NCBI GenBank assembly: GCA_964017185.1
Contig: OZ024873.1
Coordinates: 46,734,760-46,798,759 of the forward strand
Reading direction: 5' to 3'
Length of the DNA: 64,000 nt
Origin: Rugalucina vietnamica
Taxonomy: Eukaryota > Mollusca > Bivalvia > Lucinida > Lucinidae
Position numbers and translations under genes: made by a program
Shown here: in pieces, positions 29,831 to 40,640 of the stretch
Position numbering within the stretch: position 1 is the stretch's first letter
How the letters are laid out: every line of letters starts with the position of its first letter
The notes under the pieces: generated by a model
What the model was told of the DNA's origin: nothing
Seen by the model: the letters and a program-made list of their open reading frames with translations, nothing else
Database searches by the model: none

Positions 29831-32361
29831 CGCCTGTTCCGGGAGGACATTCTGGTGCACCCAAAGCCTCTGTAGAATGTTGGTTAAGCTACTCCTCAGG
29901 ATCCTGGATTCGATCCCAGGCTTCTCCAGTTTTTCTGATAAGGCTTTAAAAGAAGGTTTTGCTTTTAGCTCTTGAGTGGAATATAAAACTTAAATGAAAT
30001 CAACTGACCAAATCTGATGAAACCATTTACCTTAATTACCACTTGGTGCCTCCTTTGATTTCGAGCGCAGTGTTAGGCGCCTCTCAAAACTAATTAAAGC
30101 CCAATAACAGTAAAATATATTGCTGAGCATTCAAAGATAGTAGTTCAGCAGTAGTTCTATCTATTCTATGTTTTGGTATGGATTTTGGCCACCTTTAAGG
30201 AAATAGCTACTACATTTAACTCTGCTTATTATACTATGTTCTCTTTAACCAGTACCTGTTTTTGTAAATTTGGTTGTTTCCCATATGGGATTTTGTGAGA
30301 CTTTGTTCTCATTGTGCCAGTTCTTGATCATAGCTTTAATGCCTTCTACTTCTCTGTCCTGCCATACCCAACTTTGTAATCAATAGGTCAGAATCAACCA
30401 ACTGTCATCATTTTAACGGTACTACACAGGTAAGCAAAATTAGTTGCTGCAAAAGGAGTTTCAGTGAAAACACAACTAGTGTCGCTTTCTAATATTTTTT
30501 ATTCATTGAACTACAGTACACTGAATCTTATAGTTCATCTATCAAAATGTATTTACTTTAGACACTTATTTTTAAATAAAACACAAAGATACTACATGAT
30601 AAGGGCTACTATAATCTAATGACAACAATTTAAAAGGTGATTATAAAAGATGAAGAAACTTAATCATGAATCTTAATAATCTTGGGTAATCTAGTATCTT
30701 ATTGTAGATGTAGAAGTAATGAGACTGTGTCTATAACATTAACAGTTAGAAAACATTCCAAGTCTGGACTTATGCATGTAAAATTTCTGTGGCTTAAATA
30801 GATACCTTGTAAAATCATTGTAAATGTATAGTTTTACACAATCTATTAACAATACAAGACTACATCATAGAGAATAGGACAAATAATGACACATTTTTAA
30901 TGGGCAATATGTTTATAAACTTGTCAATAAAATTAAGATTGTATGACAGTTTAAACAAAATGAAATATATGTACTGATAGTATATTTCTAATATTCATTC
31001 AATCCAGCATAATGTTCATTTTTGTTTAAATCTATATACATAATTGTAAATAATAAATACTTTTGACCAGTATTTATGTACATTATCAACACAGAATCAA
31101 ACTCTAAGTCACTATGCTTTTGTGAAGCAATACAACCATTCACTAATGTACAGAATCTTTACAATAAAAAAGACCACTCCCACTAACTGTTTATCAATAT
31201 ATTGCAATAATGTCTTTTTACAAAACATTGCATAATTTGCATTAATATATAGTGAAAAGCATATGCTCTTGCCAAAAATTTATAAAACAAATATAAAACT
31301 ATATAGCACTTGTTACATCAGTTATCACCATATCATTACAATGAAATTTTCACAATGCATCTAACTGCCTGCTTCAATGTTATTAAAAAAAAGTAATATA
31401 CTGCATATTTGAGATTCTACTCAAATCATATGTTATAGTCACAGTCTCTTTAATTCTAACATCTTGTTTGAGAATACATGTATTTTTACATGTTCTTTAT
31501 ACACAAATTATATATATCACTATAACAACAGTTACTGCATTTTACCATAGTGAAATTTGCTATTAATAATACATAACTTTATGATACTTTTTACAGCCTA
31601 AATGTAACAATAATGATAAAAGAATTATTTTGTTCTTTGTTTTGGTTAGAGTTGAGGTTTAATGTCTCTCTCAAAATCTTTTCAGTTATGCCTAAATAGA
31701 ACAACTACTTCATAAGTACTAGACCAATACTTTGGTGATTACAGCTTCTTCTACAAATATATGACACCTCAAAGAGATGGCTCTCGCTCCAGTTCTAAGG
31801 TCTACTACTGAGCCTCCACACTCCCTATTCAGGGAGTAAAAAAGTAAAGCTGAGATCCTTTAAGAGCAGTAATTAAGCCTCAATTCAAAAATAATTCATT
31901 ACTGATACAGAACATTAAGTATGCCACTGTGAACTAATTGTAAGAACTCACCATAGTGCCAAAAAATGACTGAAATGAATATGATTGGATGTAATGTTAC
32001 ACTTAAACAGAGAGAGAGAAAAAAATTAAACAGAAAAAAAAAGGTGGCAACCCCAATAATAAGCTAAACCACCTGATTCAATTCCTAGTGGGGTTACGCC
32101 TACATTTTTAATGATTTCCACAAAGACCAAAATTCTCAATTCTACTCTGAAATGACATACAATTCGGAAGATTTTAGTAATACTGAGACAAAGCAATTTT
32201 AGTTGCTAGTCCTAGTCAACAACAATACATGTATTTAGCTCATTTAAATTTCCATGTTCTTGCCGAGTTGTAAAGTTGCCATGTAACTTGAGGGTGCTAT
32301 CTTTATTCTGATTTTTGTACTTCATAACTTCATTCATGTTCAGCATCATTCATTTGAATAT

Positions 32362-35300
32362 CTATTTGTCTATGGCACAATATATTAGTTTATGATCAGA
32401 CCAATAAGCCTCAATGACATCACAAAGCCCTTCAGAATTTGAAAATATCAAATCTAGTACTGATCCAGAGTCCGTTGTACATTGCTTGATTTGCTGCATA
32501 CACCCAAATAATGTCTCCACAAAATCCACAAACCCTGTACTGGTACCATCTATCTGTATGTTGAAGTCACCTAATATGACTAATTTAGCATTCAGATCAA
32601 TAACAGGCCTAAGATGACAATTAAGATCTTTTCTAAAATCTGTCTGTGAACTTTTTGGGTATTTGTACAACACAACAACTTGAACATAACTTCGTTGAAT
32701 GCTGAAAGTGTTAGTGAATATGAATTCAAATGACTTGCATTGCATTTTAACAACTTTCTGAATCTGCAAGTACTCCTTTACATACAATGCAAGTCCATGA
32801 TATGGTCTGTTGTTTGTCTCTTTTACTGTGTCATCAAGTCTAATAAGTCTGAACCGTTTCAGGGCAAAATGTACATTTTCATCCCTACTACATAACCTTG
32901 TTTCAGCAAATCCAATGATATCTGCTGCCAACACATTTGGTTCAAATTGGACATCCTTATAATGTTTATGCAAGGATCTAGCATTGTTGAATGCAATTTT
33001 GGTTTTGTCTGATCCGATTTTATACAGAGGAACATAACACAGTTCTAAGGCAGCATCTGTGCGTAGCCTTTGCATCTCTATAGTCACATCATCATCTAGC
33101 GCCATAGCAGCTTCATTCATATTCAGTATATATAAATCTTCCAGCTTTTTCACTCTACTAAATGCAACATAGTGAACGTGTGGTATTTTCTTTGTTACAA
33201 TCTGGGACAAATCAACAACTACCTTGTCAACTGTTGCACCTTCAGCTTTCCAGACTGTTTTACCTGAAGCTGGTGTCACTGGGAACTGGCTTCTCTGAAA
33301 TGTTTTGTAGTTCACTATAAATGTTCGTTGTGTTTCAAATACAGGTGTCCAGTCTGAATGAATGCTTGAATTGTAGAATTTCTTGTTTTTCTCACGTGTT
33401 GCTCTACCAACCCGAGGGTCATCAAACAATACCCAAATAATGCTAGGACGGTTAGTTCCTTCCATCCACCTGAAGTCAACGTGTTTTACTACACCAGTAG
33501 CACCATTAGTTAAACCATCTTCTACATCTACATTAGCTGTATGAACAACAATCATTCCAACAACTACAGTCAATGATTTCTTTAGCTGGCCTGTTTGTCC
33601 ATAGTCCTTTGGGAGATTATCAATCAAGGACTGGTGCCTGCTGGCAGGAATGTTTGCTGAGACAACACTGTCATGGCATGGAATCACAAACTTTTCTCCA
33701 GGCAACTGACTCAAAATAGTGTCATTGTGTTTGTCTACATAACAATTCATAGCAAACAAATGAAGGGCATCCTTTGGATAGTCACCAGTTTCACGGTCAA
33801 CAACACGGGTCTGCAGCTTTTGTTTGTCTTCCTCTGTCATTTCATTCAATCGAAGTCGATTTAATAACTGTGCAAATGCTAGATCGTCTTTCTGTCTCAT
33901 GATATCAACCAATTCGTACATCGTAAAGAGCTCTTTCCATAAGTTCCTTCCCAGTGAAGATGCTCCCTTTTTCAAATCAAGACATATCAAGTAATCACCT
34001 ACTGGCTTAAGCTGGAAAAGATCCCCAACAGCAATAACACTTAAACCACCAAAAACTTCTTTTGTTCCCATCAGCTGCTGTAAGCGAGTGTCAATAAAGC
34101 TTAGTGTCATGTTGCCTACCATTGATATTTCATCAATAATGATAATTTTCAGATGTCGGTACTTAATTCTGAATGTATTTAACTCATCAGCTGAAAGATG
34201 ATTTGTGCCCTTTTGATACATTTTCCTGTGAAATGCAGAGCAAATAGTTTGGCCACTAATATTAAATGCAGCAAAGCCCATGTACGCACACAGCAGAATT
34301 CTTTTTTCATCTGGATTTTCTCCATCTTTCAAATTCAAAATCCTGAACAGACTTTGATAAAGTGCTCGAATCACTACTGATTTACCAACACCTGCCCCTC
34401 CTGTTAGGAAAGCGTAGACTGGTTCATCTTTACACTTAATCCAGTGCACAATATGATTAAAGAATTCTCTTTGTCTCAAATTAAGACTTCTGAGTAGTCC
34501 TAAGTATTCTTCTTCTGGTAATAAAATGCTGTTAGTTTCTACTGGGGGTACTGAGCAAGTTGACTGTAGTTCTATTCCAATATCATAATGTCTCTGCTCT
34601 ACAACTCTACTTGGGTTAAAACAAACAAACTTTTCTGATTCTCCTGACCCTTCTTCTTCTGCCTCCCTATTTTCTTGCTCTGCATTTGGTGCAATTTGAT
34701 CATAGTCCCTTTCCTCAGCTTCCATCATCTGCCTTGCAAGCTCAAGCTCTTCAGCATGATGCTCATATTCATTTCTTTTGGATATCAATGATGTCTGTAC
34801 AGAGTTATAATGAGCTTCATATGTGCCAAAACAACCAATTAAATCTTTTAGTTCATTTCGCCAAGGTACAAAAAGCATTAGCTGCTCTCTGAAGTAATTT
34901 TCTGGATCCTTTTTCTGGTTGTATTTAACATACCTTATTATTCTTGGAACTTTTCTTTTCTTGTATTTTGTTCCATTCTTTGCTTTGAACAGCAAATCTG
35001 AAGTTTTTGTGTCACTTTCATCCAAACTTTCATGACCTTCATCTTCAGAGCTACTGACGAAACTGTCGTCATCATTAGTATCATCAAATTTCTCTGGTAG
35101 TTTATTTCCTTTCGGATAAATAACATCAATCTTTGAAACATAATCAGCCAGGCAAAACTTCCCAAGCTGCCTTGGTCTTTTAGAATACCTCTGTATGACA
35201 TTTTCTGATTCTATATCTGTAGATTCAGCAGGAAGTTCATCAAGAGCAGCTTTTGGCTTCAGCAGGAAGATTCTTTCTTCAGGTATAGATGTATTGATGA

Positions 35301-38300
35301 AAACAATATCCCTTGTGCACTTTGTCAAAGGTATTTGCAGATCAAGATAAACTGCCTCTTGAGCACTAACCTCCACACAGTTTGAAAATACATTCCCAAT
35401 ATGCCGGACTTGTTTTTTAAGGTCAAGGTTTCCTCTTCTAGCCTCTTTTGCTGCTGCATCAAGTTGTGCACTCATTCCTCTTTGTGATTTACTTATATAA
35501 CCAACTATATATGAAGCACATCCATATGGTTCAAGAACAATCTGAATGTCAAGATTAGCTTTCCAGGCAAGAAGTATGTTTTCATTAAATGGATTTATCC
35601 TCATTTCCTTTGTTTTACGTTTTAAGAAAACCTTCGGTGCTTTCAAAGAGCTTCTGATGCAACAAATGTAGTCTTCAAAGTCCATTTTAGCGATGTTTTG
35701 TAGAAATTCGTTAAATGTCATATCTTCATTTTCTTTACACTCATTCATCACTTTTTGGAGCTCTGTATTCTTCTTTTTGTACTTGTCAACATTCTCCTCA
35801 AGAGGGTACAACAACATAGTTCTTGGCAATGGTGGCAATGGAAATCCAAATCGACATATTGGTTTTCCCTTTTTTCTGCAGGTTCTAGAATGTTTGTGAC
35901 TTTGAAGTTTAACAAGATCTGCTGTCTTCTCATTATCACTACTGCATGTTAGATACTGATCAACAAACTGAATTATTTCCTCTTCAGAGTTTGTTTCTAA
36001 AGTTGGAGCATTTTCTACCCAAACAAGCATATGGATATGAGGAGAGCCACGCTGCTGAAACTCAACTCTATAAAAATAGTCACGTACCTTTCCGACTGGC
36101 TCACAACTGCTTTTTAGAATAGTATTGAGGAACTCTTGTACCCTATGATCAAAGTACCTTGAACATGTAACTGGGTCTTTCTGGACAAGCTTTGTTTTCT
36201 GTTGCCAAGTTAGCTTTTCTAATTCCTTTTCAGAATATTCAGTGCCATCATTCAATTTTGCTAACATCTTCAACAGATCTGTCCATCTAGTATCAGCAGC
36301 TGACAATGACATAAACCAAGTAGGCAAGGAAAGTTGTCTAATCATTGCAAAAATGTCTTTCTTGCGCATTTCCAAATAGGCTGGAGAATTTCGCAGCTGG
36401 CGAAATATATAGTAACCTTCATCAAGATTTACAAGTTTGTCCAAATAATTGGAATCTCTAGCTTCAGCTGCTGTGATTTTTTGGCCTCTTTTTTTACACC
36501 TTCTAATGGCTAAGTTGACTTTGTCACTTATTTGTTTCATCTGTAGCTTTTTATGTTTAAAGAATATATTGGGAACTGACTGTGCAGCTCTCCTGTCAAC
36601 ACTTCGTAATTCCCACTTTACAATGTCACTGTAATGAACTGGCACTACCCTTTCATCCTTGCTGGGCGGGGTCTGGCCACAAAATATTGTTGGAAAGCAT
36701 AAGTACTCAGCCTCTTGATCTTGATATAAGCTTAATGGATGTTGTCCTTCACCTGGTGCAAAAGTGAACACTTTATCATATTTATTGTCAATATCAGCAT
36801 CATCCACTAATGTATCTATATTTCCAACATGATCATTAACATCAATCTCACTGTAATGATCAGATTCATAGTCAGTAGCCTCTTCAATTGCATTTTCACT
36901 ACTTTTATCTTGTTCCTGCTTTTCATTTTCTGTACTACTTCTACCCGTGGATTGCTCTTTTGACACTTCCAAAAATTCTCTGACTGTATCCTCAGCACTT
37001 TCAGTAACTTCCTGAAACCAGCTATCATTAATAACTATGCCAGAATTTTTATATAGTTTGCTATTGTTCATAAGCCAGTGTAATGCAGACAAAACTCTTA
37101 ATGGTCTTACATTTTCTTTGAAATCCACCTTCTTGTATGACAATTTCTTTTTCAGTTGGATGGCAACTGTAAAATTTTCATCCATTGGCCTTGGGAGACA
37201 GTTTATAGTGGGCTGAATGTCAACAGGTACATTTATAACATTTCCTTTCAAAGAATATTGACCACCACGTGGCAATTCCCTAATCTGCATAAATGGGATA
37301 CGCAGGGCTATTAACCTTTCTTCTAGCTGATGTAAATTGAGCTCTGGAGGCTTGTCTGGCCATTTCATGCCATTAGCAACTGATAACTTTGGAATTTTAC
37401 TATCTTTCAGGGCACTCAAGCAGGTATGACAAATCCATTCTTCATTTCTTAAAGATGTCAAACCTGTACAATGGAGTCTTTTACTTTCTGCTGAAATATG
37501 GGTGTTCTTTAACATTGAAACACTTTTCCTGAACCATGTCTGATGGCAACATGAACAAGCATATATAGGTCCAATAGAGATATCTGAATGGAATTGTTTG
37601 ATAGCATTTTCAATATTTTCAAAATGTTTATGATGAGGTTTTGAAACAGTATCTGTGTCATGCTTACATCTTTTTCTAGGAACATTTATCTCTGAATTAT
37701 CTTCAATTTTTCTTTTTTCCTGCCTTACTTGTTGCTTCTTAATTCTCTCACATTCAAGAATATAAGGGTTTTCCCTTGCCTTCTTTTTAGATGCATTCTG
37801 GTATACTCGCTCACGTGCTCTAAAAGCCTGATTTTCCCTTGCTATTTGCTTTGATTTCCTTTCCTTTGTTTTGAATGCCTGATTTGTCCTTGCAGATTGC
37901 TTTGATTCTCTTTCTTTTGCTTTAAATACAGGGTCTTTTCTGGCTGCTCGCTTCGATTCCAACTGATACACAATTTCTTTGGCATTTAAATCAGGATTGG
38001 CTCTCACAGATTGCTTTGCTATTCTTTCTTTTGTTCTGAAGACAGGGTCTTTTCTTGTTGATTGCTTTGCTATTCTTTCTTTTGTTTTGAAACCAGGGTC
38101 TTTTCTAGCTGATTGCTTCGATTCCAACTGGTACACAGTTTCTTTGGCCTTAAAAACAGGATTGGTTCTCCTATATTGCTTTGATATTTTTTCTTTTGTT
38201 CTGAAGACAGGGTCCTTTCTTGCTGATTGCTTTGATTCCAACTGGTACACAGATTCTTTGGCCTTAAAAACAGGATTGGTTCTCCTATATTGCTTTGATA

Positions 38301-40044
38301 TTTTTTCTTTTGTTCTGAAGACAGGGTCTTTTCTTGCTGATTGCTTTGATTCCAACTGGTACACAGTTTCCTTGGCCTTAAAAACAGGATTTGCTCTAGC
38401 AGTCTGCTTTGATTGTTTTTCTTTAGCTTTGAATGCTGTGATTTGTCTACATTTTCTTCTATAAAGTTTATAATACTCCATGCGATTTTTCTTCCTTTTT
38501 TTTCCTAATGCCGCCTTTGATTCTTCAATTGATATGCTTGAAATTCTACTTCGTTTTAATTGTGCTTTGTGAGCTTGTCTCAACCTTTGATCATTGAAGT
38601 AAGCTTCCATATTTCTATCCATTTGATCTTTAAAACTTCGTGTTTCTTCAGTCATTTTAATTTTGATAGGTAAGAAGTCAAACTGTAAGTTGGTGTTGGT
38701 ATCCAAATTTAAACTGTCATAAAATGCATACATATATGTAACTAAGTCATTGATACTTGTGAAAGTTATCAAACAGGACGTACCATCATTTGACGAAAGT
38801 CCATTTTCTCCATGGGAATGAGAATCAAAAAATACATACATGTCATTCTTTCTAAATACAGCAGAGCATATGGCTCCAATAGTTAAGAGCCCTGATGTTG
38901 CATACAAAAAGACGGATTGCAATACTTCGTGAAGTGTTGGCAAACCAAGATTTTGAGTATCAAGAAGCACACCACTTACAATAGGCAATTTCTCAGATGT
39001 AAATTTTCCTATCTCTACCTTAAAGTCATCTGGAATTTCTTCTAAAGTCAGCAGGTGGTTAACAAATTTTCCATCCTCTCTTAATTTTTTTATAACACTT
39101 TGATACAGAACATCTCCCTCACAAAGCACCTTGTCTAATATAGAGCTTTTTTCGGTATCAAGGCATGAAGAGTATGACAGCATACATAATGCGTTACATG
39201 TGCATTGATATCCTCTTGATTGCTCAGAAAATCTGACATCATTCTGGTGAAAACTTCCAAAGACCAAATCACAGGCATTCCACAATTGTACCGATGATTT
39301 TACTGCTTGGTAACACACCACATCATTATCTAATCCCGGTTCTGATGAATCTCTGTTGACATGAGGCTGTGCTGTAATGTCTTTCTTATGCCATGCATGT
39401 TGTTGGAACATTGTTTTTTGTGAACAAACCGTTATATCCTGTCTTTCAGACAAATTTTCAATGTTTCTTGATTGATAATCAGCATCCACACCAGGAAAAG
39501 TATCGAGAAATACTGCATCAAAATCTGTCTGTACATTTGATTTAACATTTTCTATGAGCTTGCTGAGATCAATAACTAACTGTTGAAACTCATTTGTATT
39601 TGCCTGATTGTCTTTGTTAGCCCTTTTTTGTTCTGAATCAAGACTTGTCAATAAAGCATCCTCTAACAAATCATTATGCTGAAACTCAGTCTGTTTATTT
39701 TGTATATTTTCACCTTCTAATTCAGTGTTGTATACTGACTGTTTTTGATTATATGCCTGTTTCTTTTCATGTATAAACACCGGCATCTTTTCCGGACTTA
39801 GTGCCTGCATCTTTTCAGGTCTTAATGCCGGCTTCCATTCCGGACTTTGTGCCCACTCGCTGATGGGACTAAATGCCGGCCTCCTTTCCGGACTTTGTGC
39901 CCACTCGCTGATGGGACTTAATGCCGGCCTCCTTTCCGGACTTTGTGCCCACTCGCTGATGGGACTTGTCGATGATTCATACTTACCTGTCCTCCAGTCT
40001 GTCCTCTTGCTCTTTGACTTTTTCCACCCTTTCCTCTTAGGCAT
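32362..40044 (-). CDS. Helentron-type rolling-circle transposon protein (protease-like, Rep, helicase, endonuclease), 2560 residues
   Basis: One uninterrupted frame carries, in order: N-terminal 16-residue repeats (SPISEWAQSPERRPAL, about 27-75); a candidate cysteine protease/deubiquitinase domain (about 265-460) with GYQCTCNAL and FDSHS; lysine/arginine-rich 13-residue-type repeats (about 530-760); a cysteine region (CSCCHQTW...CHTCL, from about 833); a Helitron Rep with HIHMLVW (about 1336) and a two-tyrosine SYIVGYISK (about 1510); a Pif1-like helicase with GGAGVGKS (about 1885), IIIDEISM (about 1970), LTNGATGVV and AFSRVKKLEDLYIL; and an EEP endonuclease (about 2356-2560) with NARSLHKH, GDFN and SDHK. 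Rep-helicase fused to a C-terminal EEP endonuclease defines Helentrons within Helitrons. Such proteins nick, unwind and transfer single-stranded DNA. The intact frame suggests recent or current activity. The start is the first Met after an in-frame stop. Confidence 0.93.
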   Translation of the reverse strand: MPKRKGWKKSKSKRTDWRTGKYESSTSPISEWAQSPERRPALSPISEWAQSPERRPAFSPISEWAQSPEWKPALRPEKMQALSPEKMPVFIHEKKQAYNQKQSVYNTELEGENIQNKQTEFQHNDLLEDALLTSLDSEQKRANKDNQANTNEFQQLVIDLSKLIENVKSNVQTDFDAVFLDTFPGVDADYQSRNIENLSERQDITVCSQKTMFQQHAWHKKDITAQPHVNRDSSEPGLDNDVVCYQAVKSSVQLWNACDLVFGSFHQNDVRFSEQSRGYQCTCNALCMLSYSSCLDTEKSSILDKVLCEGDVLYQSVIKKLREDGKFVNHLLTLEEIPDDFKVEIGKFTSEKLPIVSGVLLDTQNLGLPTLHEVLQSVFLYATSGLLTIGAICSAVFRKNDMYVFFDSHSHGENGLSSNDGTSCLITFTSINDLVTYMYAFYDSLNLDTNTNLQFDFLPIKIKMTEETRSFKDQMDRNMEAYFNDQRLRQAHKAQLKRSRISSISIEESKAALGKKRKKNRMEYYKLYRRKCRQITAFKAKEKQSKQTARANPVFKAKETVYQLESKQSARKDPVFRTKEKISKQYRRTNPVFKAKESVYQLESKQSARKDPVFRTKEKISKQYRRTNPVFKAKETVYQLESKQSARKDPGFKTKERIAKQSTRKDPVFRTKERIAKQSVRANPDLNAKEIVYQLESKRAARKDPVFKAKERESKQSARTNQAFKTKERKSKQIARENQAFRARERVYQNASKKKARENPYILECERIKKQQVRQEKRKIEDNSEINVPRKRCKHDTDTVSKPHHKHFENIENAIKQFHSDISIGPIYACSCCHQTWFRKSVSMLKNTHISAESKRLHCTGLTSLRNEEWICHTCLSALKDSKIPKLSVANGMKWPDKPPELNLHQLEERLIALRIPFMQIRELPRGGQYSLKGNVINVPVDIQPTINCLPRPMDENFTVAIQLKKKLSYKKVDFKENVRPLRVLSALHWLMNNSKLYKNSGIVINDSWFQEVTESAEDTVREFLEVSKEQSTGRSSTENEKQEQDKSSENAIEEATDYESDHYSEIDVNDHVGNIDTLVDDADIDNKYDKVFTFAPGEGQHPLSLYQDQEAEYLCFPTIFCGQTPPSKDERVVPVHYSDIVKWELRSVDRRAAQSVPNIFFKHKKLQMKQISDKVNLAIRRCKKRGQKITAAEARDSNYLDKLVNLDEGYYIFRQLRNSPAYLEMRKKDIFAMIRQLSLPTWFMSLSAADTRWTDLLKMLAKLNDGTEYSEKELEKLTWQQKTKLVQKDPVTCSRYFDHRVQEFLNTILKSSCEPVGKVRDYFYRVEFQQRGSPHIHMLVWVENAPTLETNSEEEIIQFVDQYLTCSSDNEKTADLVKLQSHKHSRTCRKKGKPICRFGFPLPPLPRTMLLYPLEENVDKYKKKNTELQKVMNECKENEDMTFNEFLQNIAKMDFEDYICCIRSSLKAPKVFLKRKTKEMRINPFNENILLAWKANLDIQIVLEPYGCASYIVGYISKSQRGMSAQLDAAAKEARRGNLDLKKQVRHIGNVFSNCVEVSAQEAVYLDLQIPLTKCTRDIVFINTSIPEERIFLLKPKAALDELPAESTDIESENVIQRYSKRPRQLGKFCLADYVSKIDVIYPKGNKLPEKFDDTNDDDSFVSSSEDEGHESLDESDTKTSDLLFKAKNGTKYKKRKVPRIIRYVKYNQKKDPENYFREQLMLFVPWRNELKDLIGCFGTYEAHYNSVQTSLISKRNEYEHHAEELELARQMMEAEERDYDQIAPNAEQENREAEEEGSGESEKFVCFNPSRVVEQRHYDIGIELQSTCSVPPVETNSILLPEEEYLGLLRSLNLRQREFFNHIVHWIKCKDEPVYAFLTGGAGVGKSVVIRALYQSLFRILNLKDGENPDEKRILLCAYMGFAAFNISGQTICSAFHRKMYQKGTNHLSADELNTFRIKYRHLKIIIIDEISMVGNMTLSFIDTRLQQLMGTKEVFGGLSVIAVGDLFQLKPVGDYLICLDLKKGASSLGRNLWKELFTMYELVDIMRQKDDLAFAQLLNRLRLNEMTEEDKQKLQTRVVDRETGDYPKDALHLFAMNCYVDKHNDTILSQLPGEKFVIPCHDSVVSANIPASRHQSLIDNLPKDYGQTGQLKKSLTVVVGMIVVHTANVDVEDGLTNGATGVVKHVDFRWMEGTNRPSIIWVLFDDPRVGRATREKNKKFYNSSIHSDWTPVFETQRTFIVNYKTFQRSQFPVTPASGKTVWKAEGATVDKVVVDLSQIVTKKIPHVHYVAFSRVKKLEDLYILNMNEAAMALDDDVTIEMQRLRTDAALELCYVPLYKIGSDKTKIAFNNARSLHKHYKDVQFEPNVLAADIIGFAETRLCSRDENVHFALKRFRLIRLDDTVKETNNRPYHGLALYVKEYLQIQKVVKMQCKSFEFIFTNTFSIQRSYVQVVVLYKYPKSSQTDFRKDLNCHLRPVIDLNAKLVILGDFNIQIDGTSTGFVDFVETLFGCMQQIKQCTTDSGSVLDLIFSNSEGLCDVIEAYWSDHKLIYCAIDK

Positions 40045-40640
40045 CTTTACTCAATCTGAAAATATAAAAGAAGACACCATTTAGCAAGACACATTAACTA
40101 ACATTAACTCCCAACAGTACTGGTTAAGCATGGGAAGCATTGGTTCCATCCCGACATGACTGAAAATGTGTTGACTGGGATGTTAAGCAAACAAAATAAA
40201 TAAATAAATAAAATATATATTTTCCTTGTGAAAAAAAATGGACCCAATTCTTCTGAGTAGGAGTAACTTTTTAGGGTTAATCACATATGGGGGAAACAAA
40301 CTTAATTTTAGTTTTGGCAGGGTGAGGGGTGGGCAGAGGGGGGGGGGGAGGATTTAAACGAAAACAAACACATTTATATTTTTGCATTTATTCCATTACA
40401 TCATCATATAACAATATATTCACCTCTTCCATGCCTCCAATACCCAATCCCCTACCACCCCTATGAGAATCAAATTAAGTTAAAATGGAGGAAACAAAAT
40501 GTTCAAATATATGTTATTTTTAATCTTTTCTGAAGGAAGTTTTTGTTTATAAATCTACTTTAAACACAGCTAGAACTTTTTCTCAGTTCAATAAAATTAT
40601 ATATGATGAATAAATTTTCAATCTGCATTTTATTTGTATA
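40045..40640. other. 5' flank of the Helentron frame
   Basis: AT-rich and non-coding. It contains a SINE-like 3' fragment (about 40120-40200: GACTGGGATGTTAAGCAAAC with a TAAATAAATAAA tail) and a G-rich tract near 40337-40350. It probably holds the promoter of the transposon frame, but no convincing motif is visible. Confidence 0.4.

Larger units (their letters stand above)
28101..32361. other. Gene-free region between the tetraspanin 5' exon and the Helentron
   Basis: It holds two family A 5' ends (28961, 29777), a MITE at 29141-29708, a SINE-like piece at about 29867-29945 (GATTCGATCCCAGGC) and a dispersed-repeat block near 30265-30360. From about 30440 to 32361 the sequence is AT-rich and without recognisable repeats; it would be the 3' flank of the Helentron frame. 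I found no hairpin or CTRR-type end there that I would defend as the transposon terminus. Confidence 0.45.

Noticed and set aside
37979-38464. 161-codon plus-strand frame opposite the Helentron
   Set aside because: Antisense shadow of the basic repeats in the Helentron frame; no independent start context or family features.
32362-40044. Polinton or other virus-like element for the giant frame
   Set aside because: No capsid, protein-primed polymerase, integrase or reverse transcriptase motif. HUH Rep plus Pif1 helicase plus EEP endonuclease identifies a Helentron.
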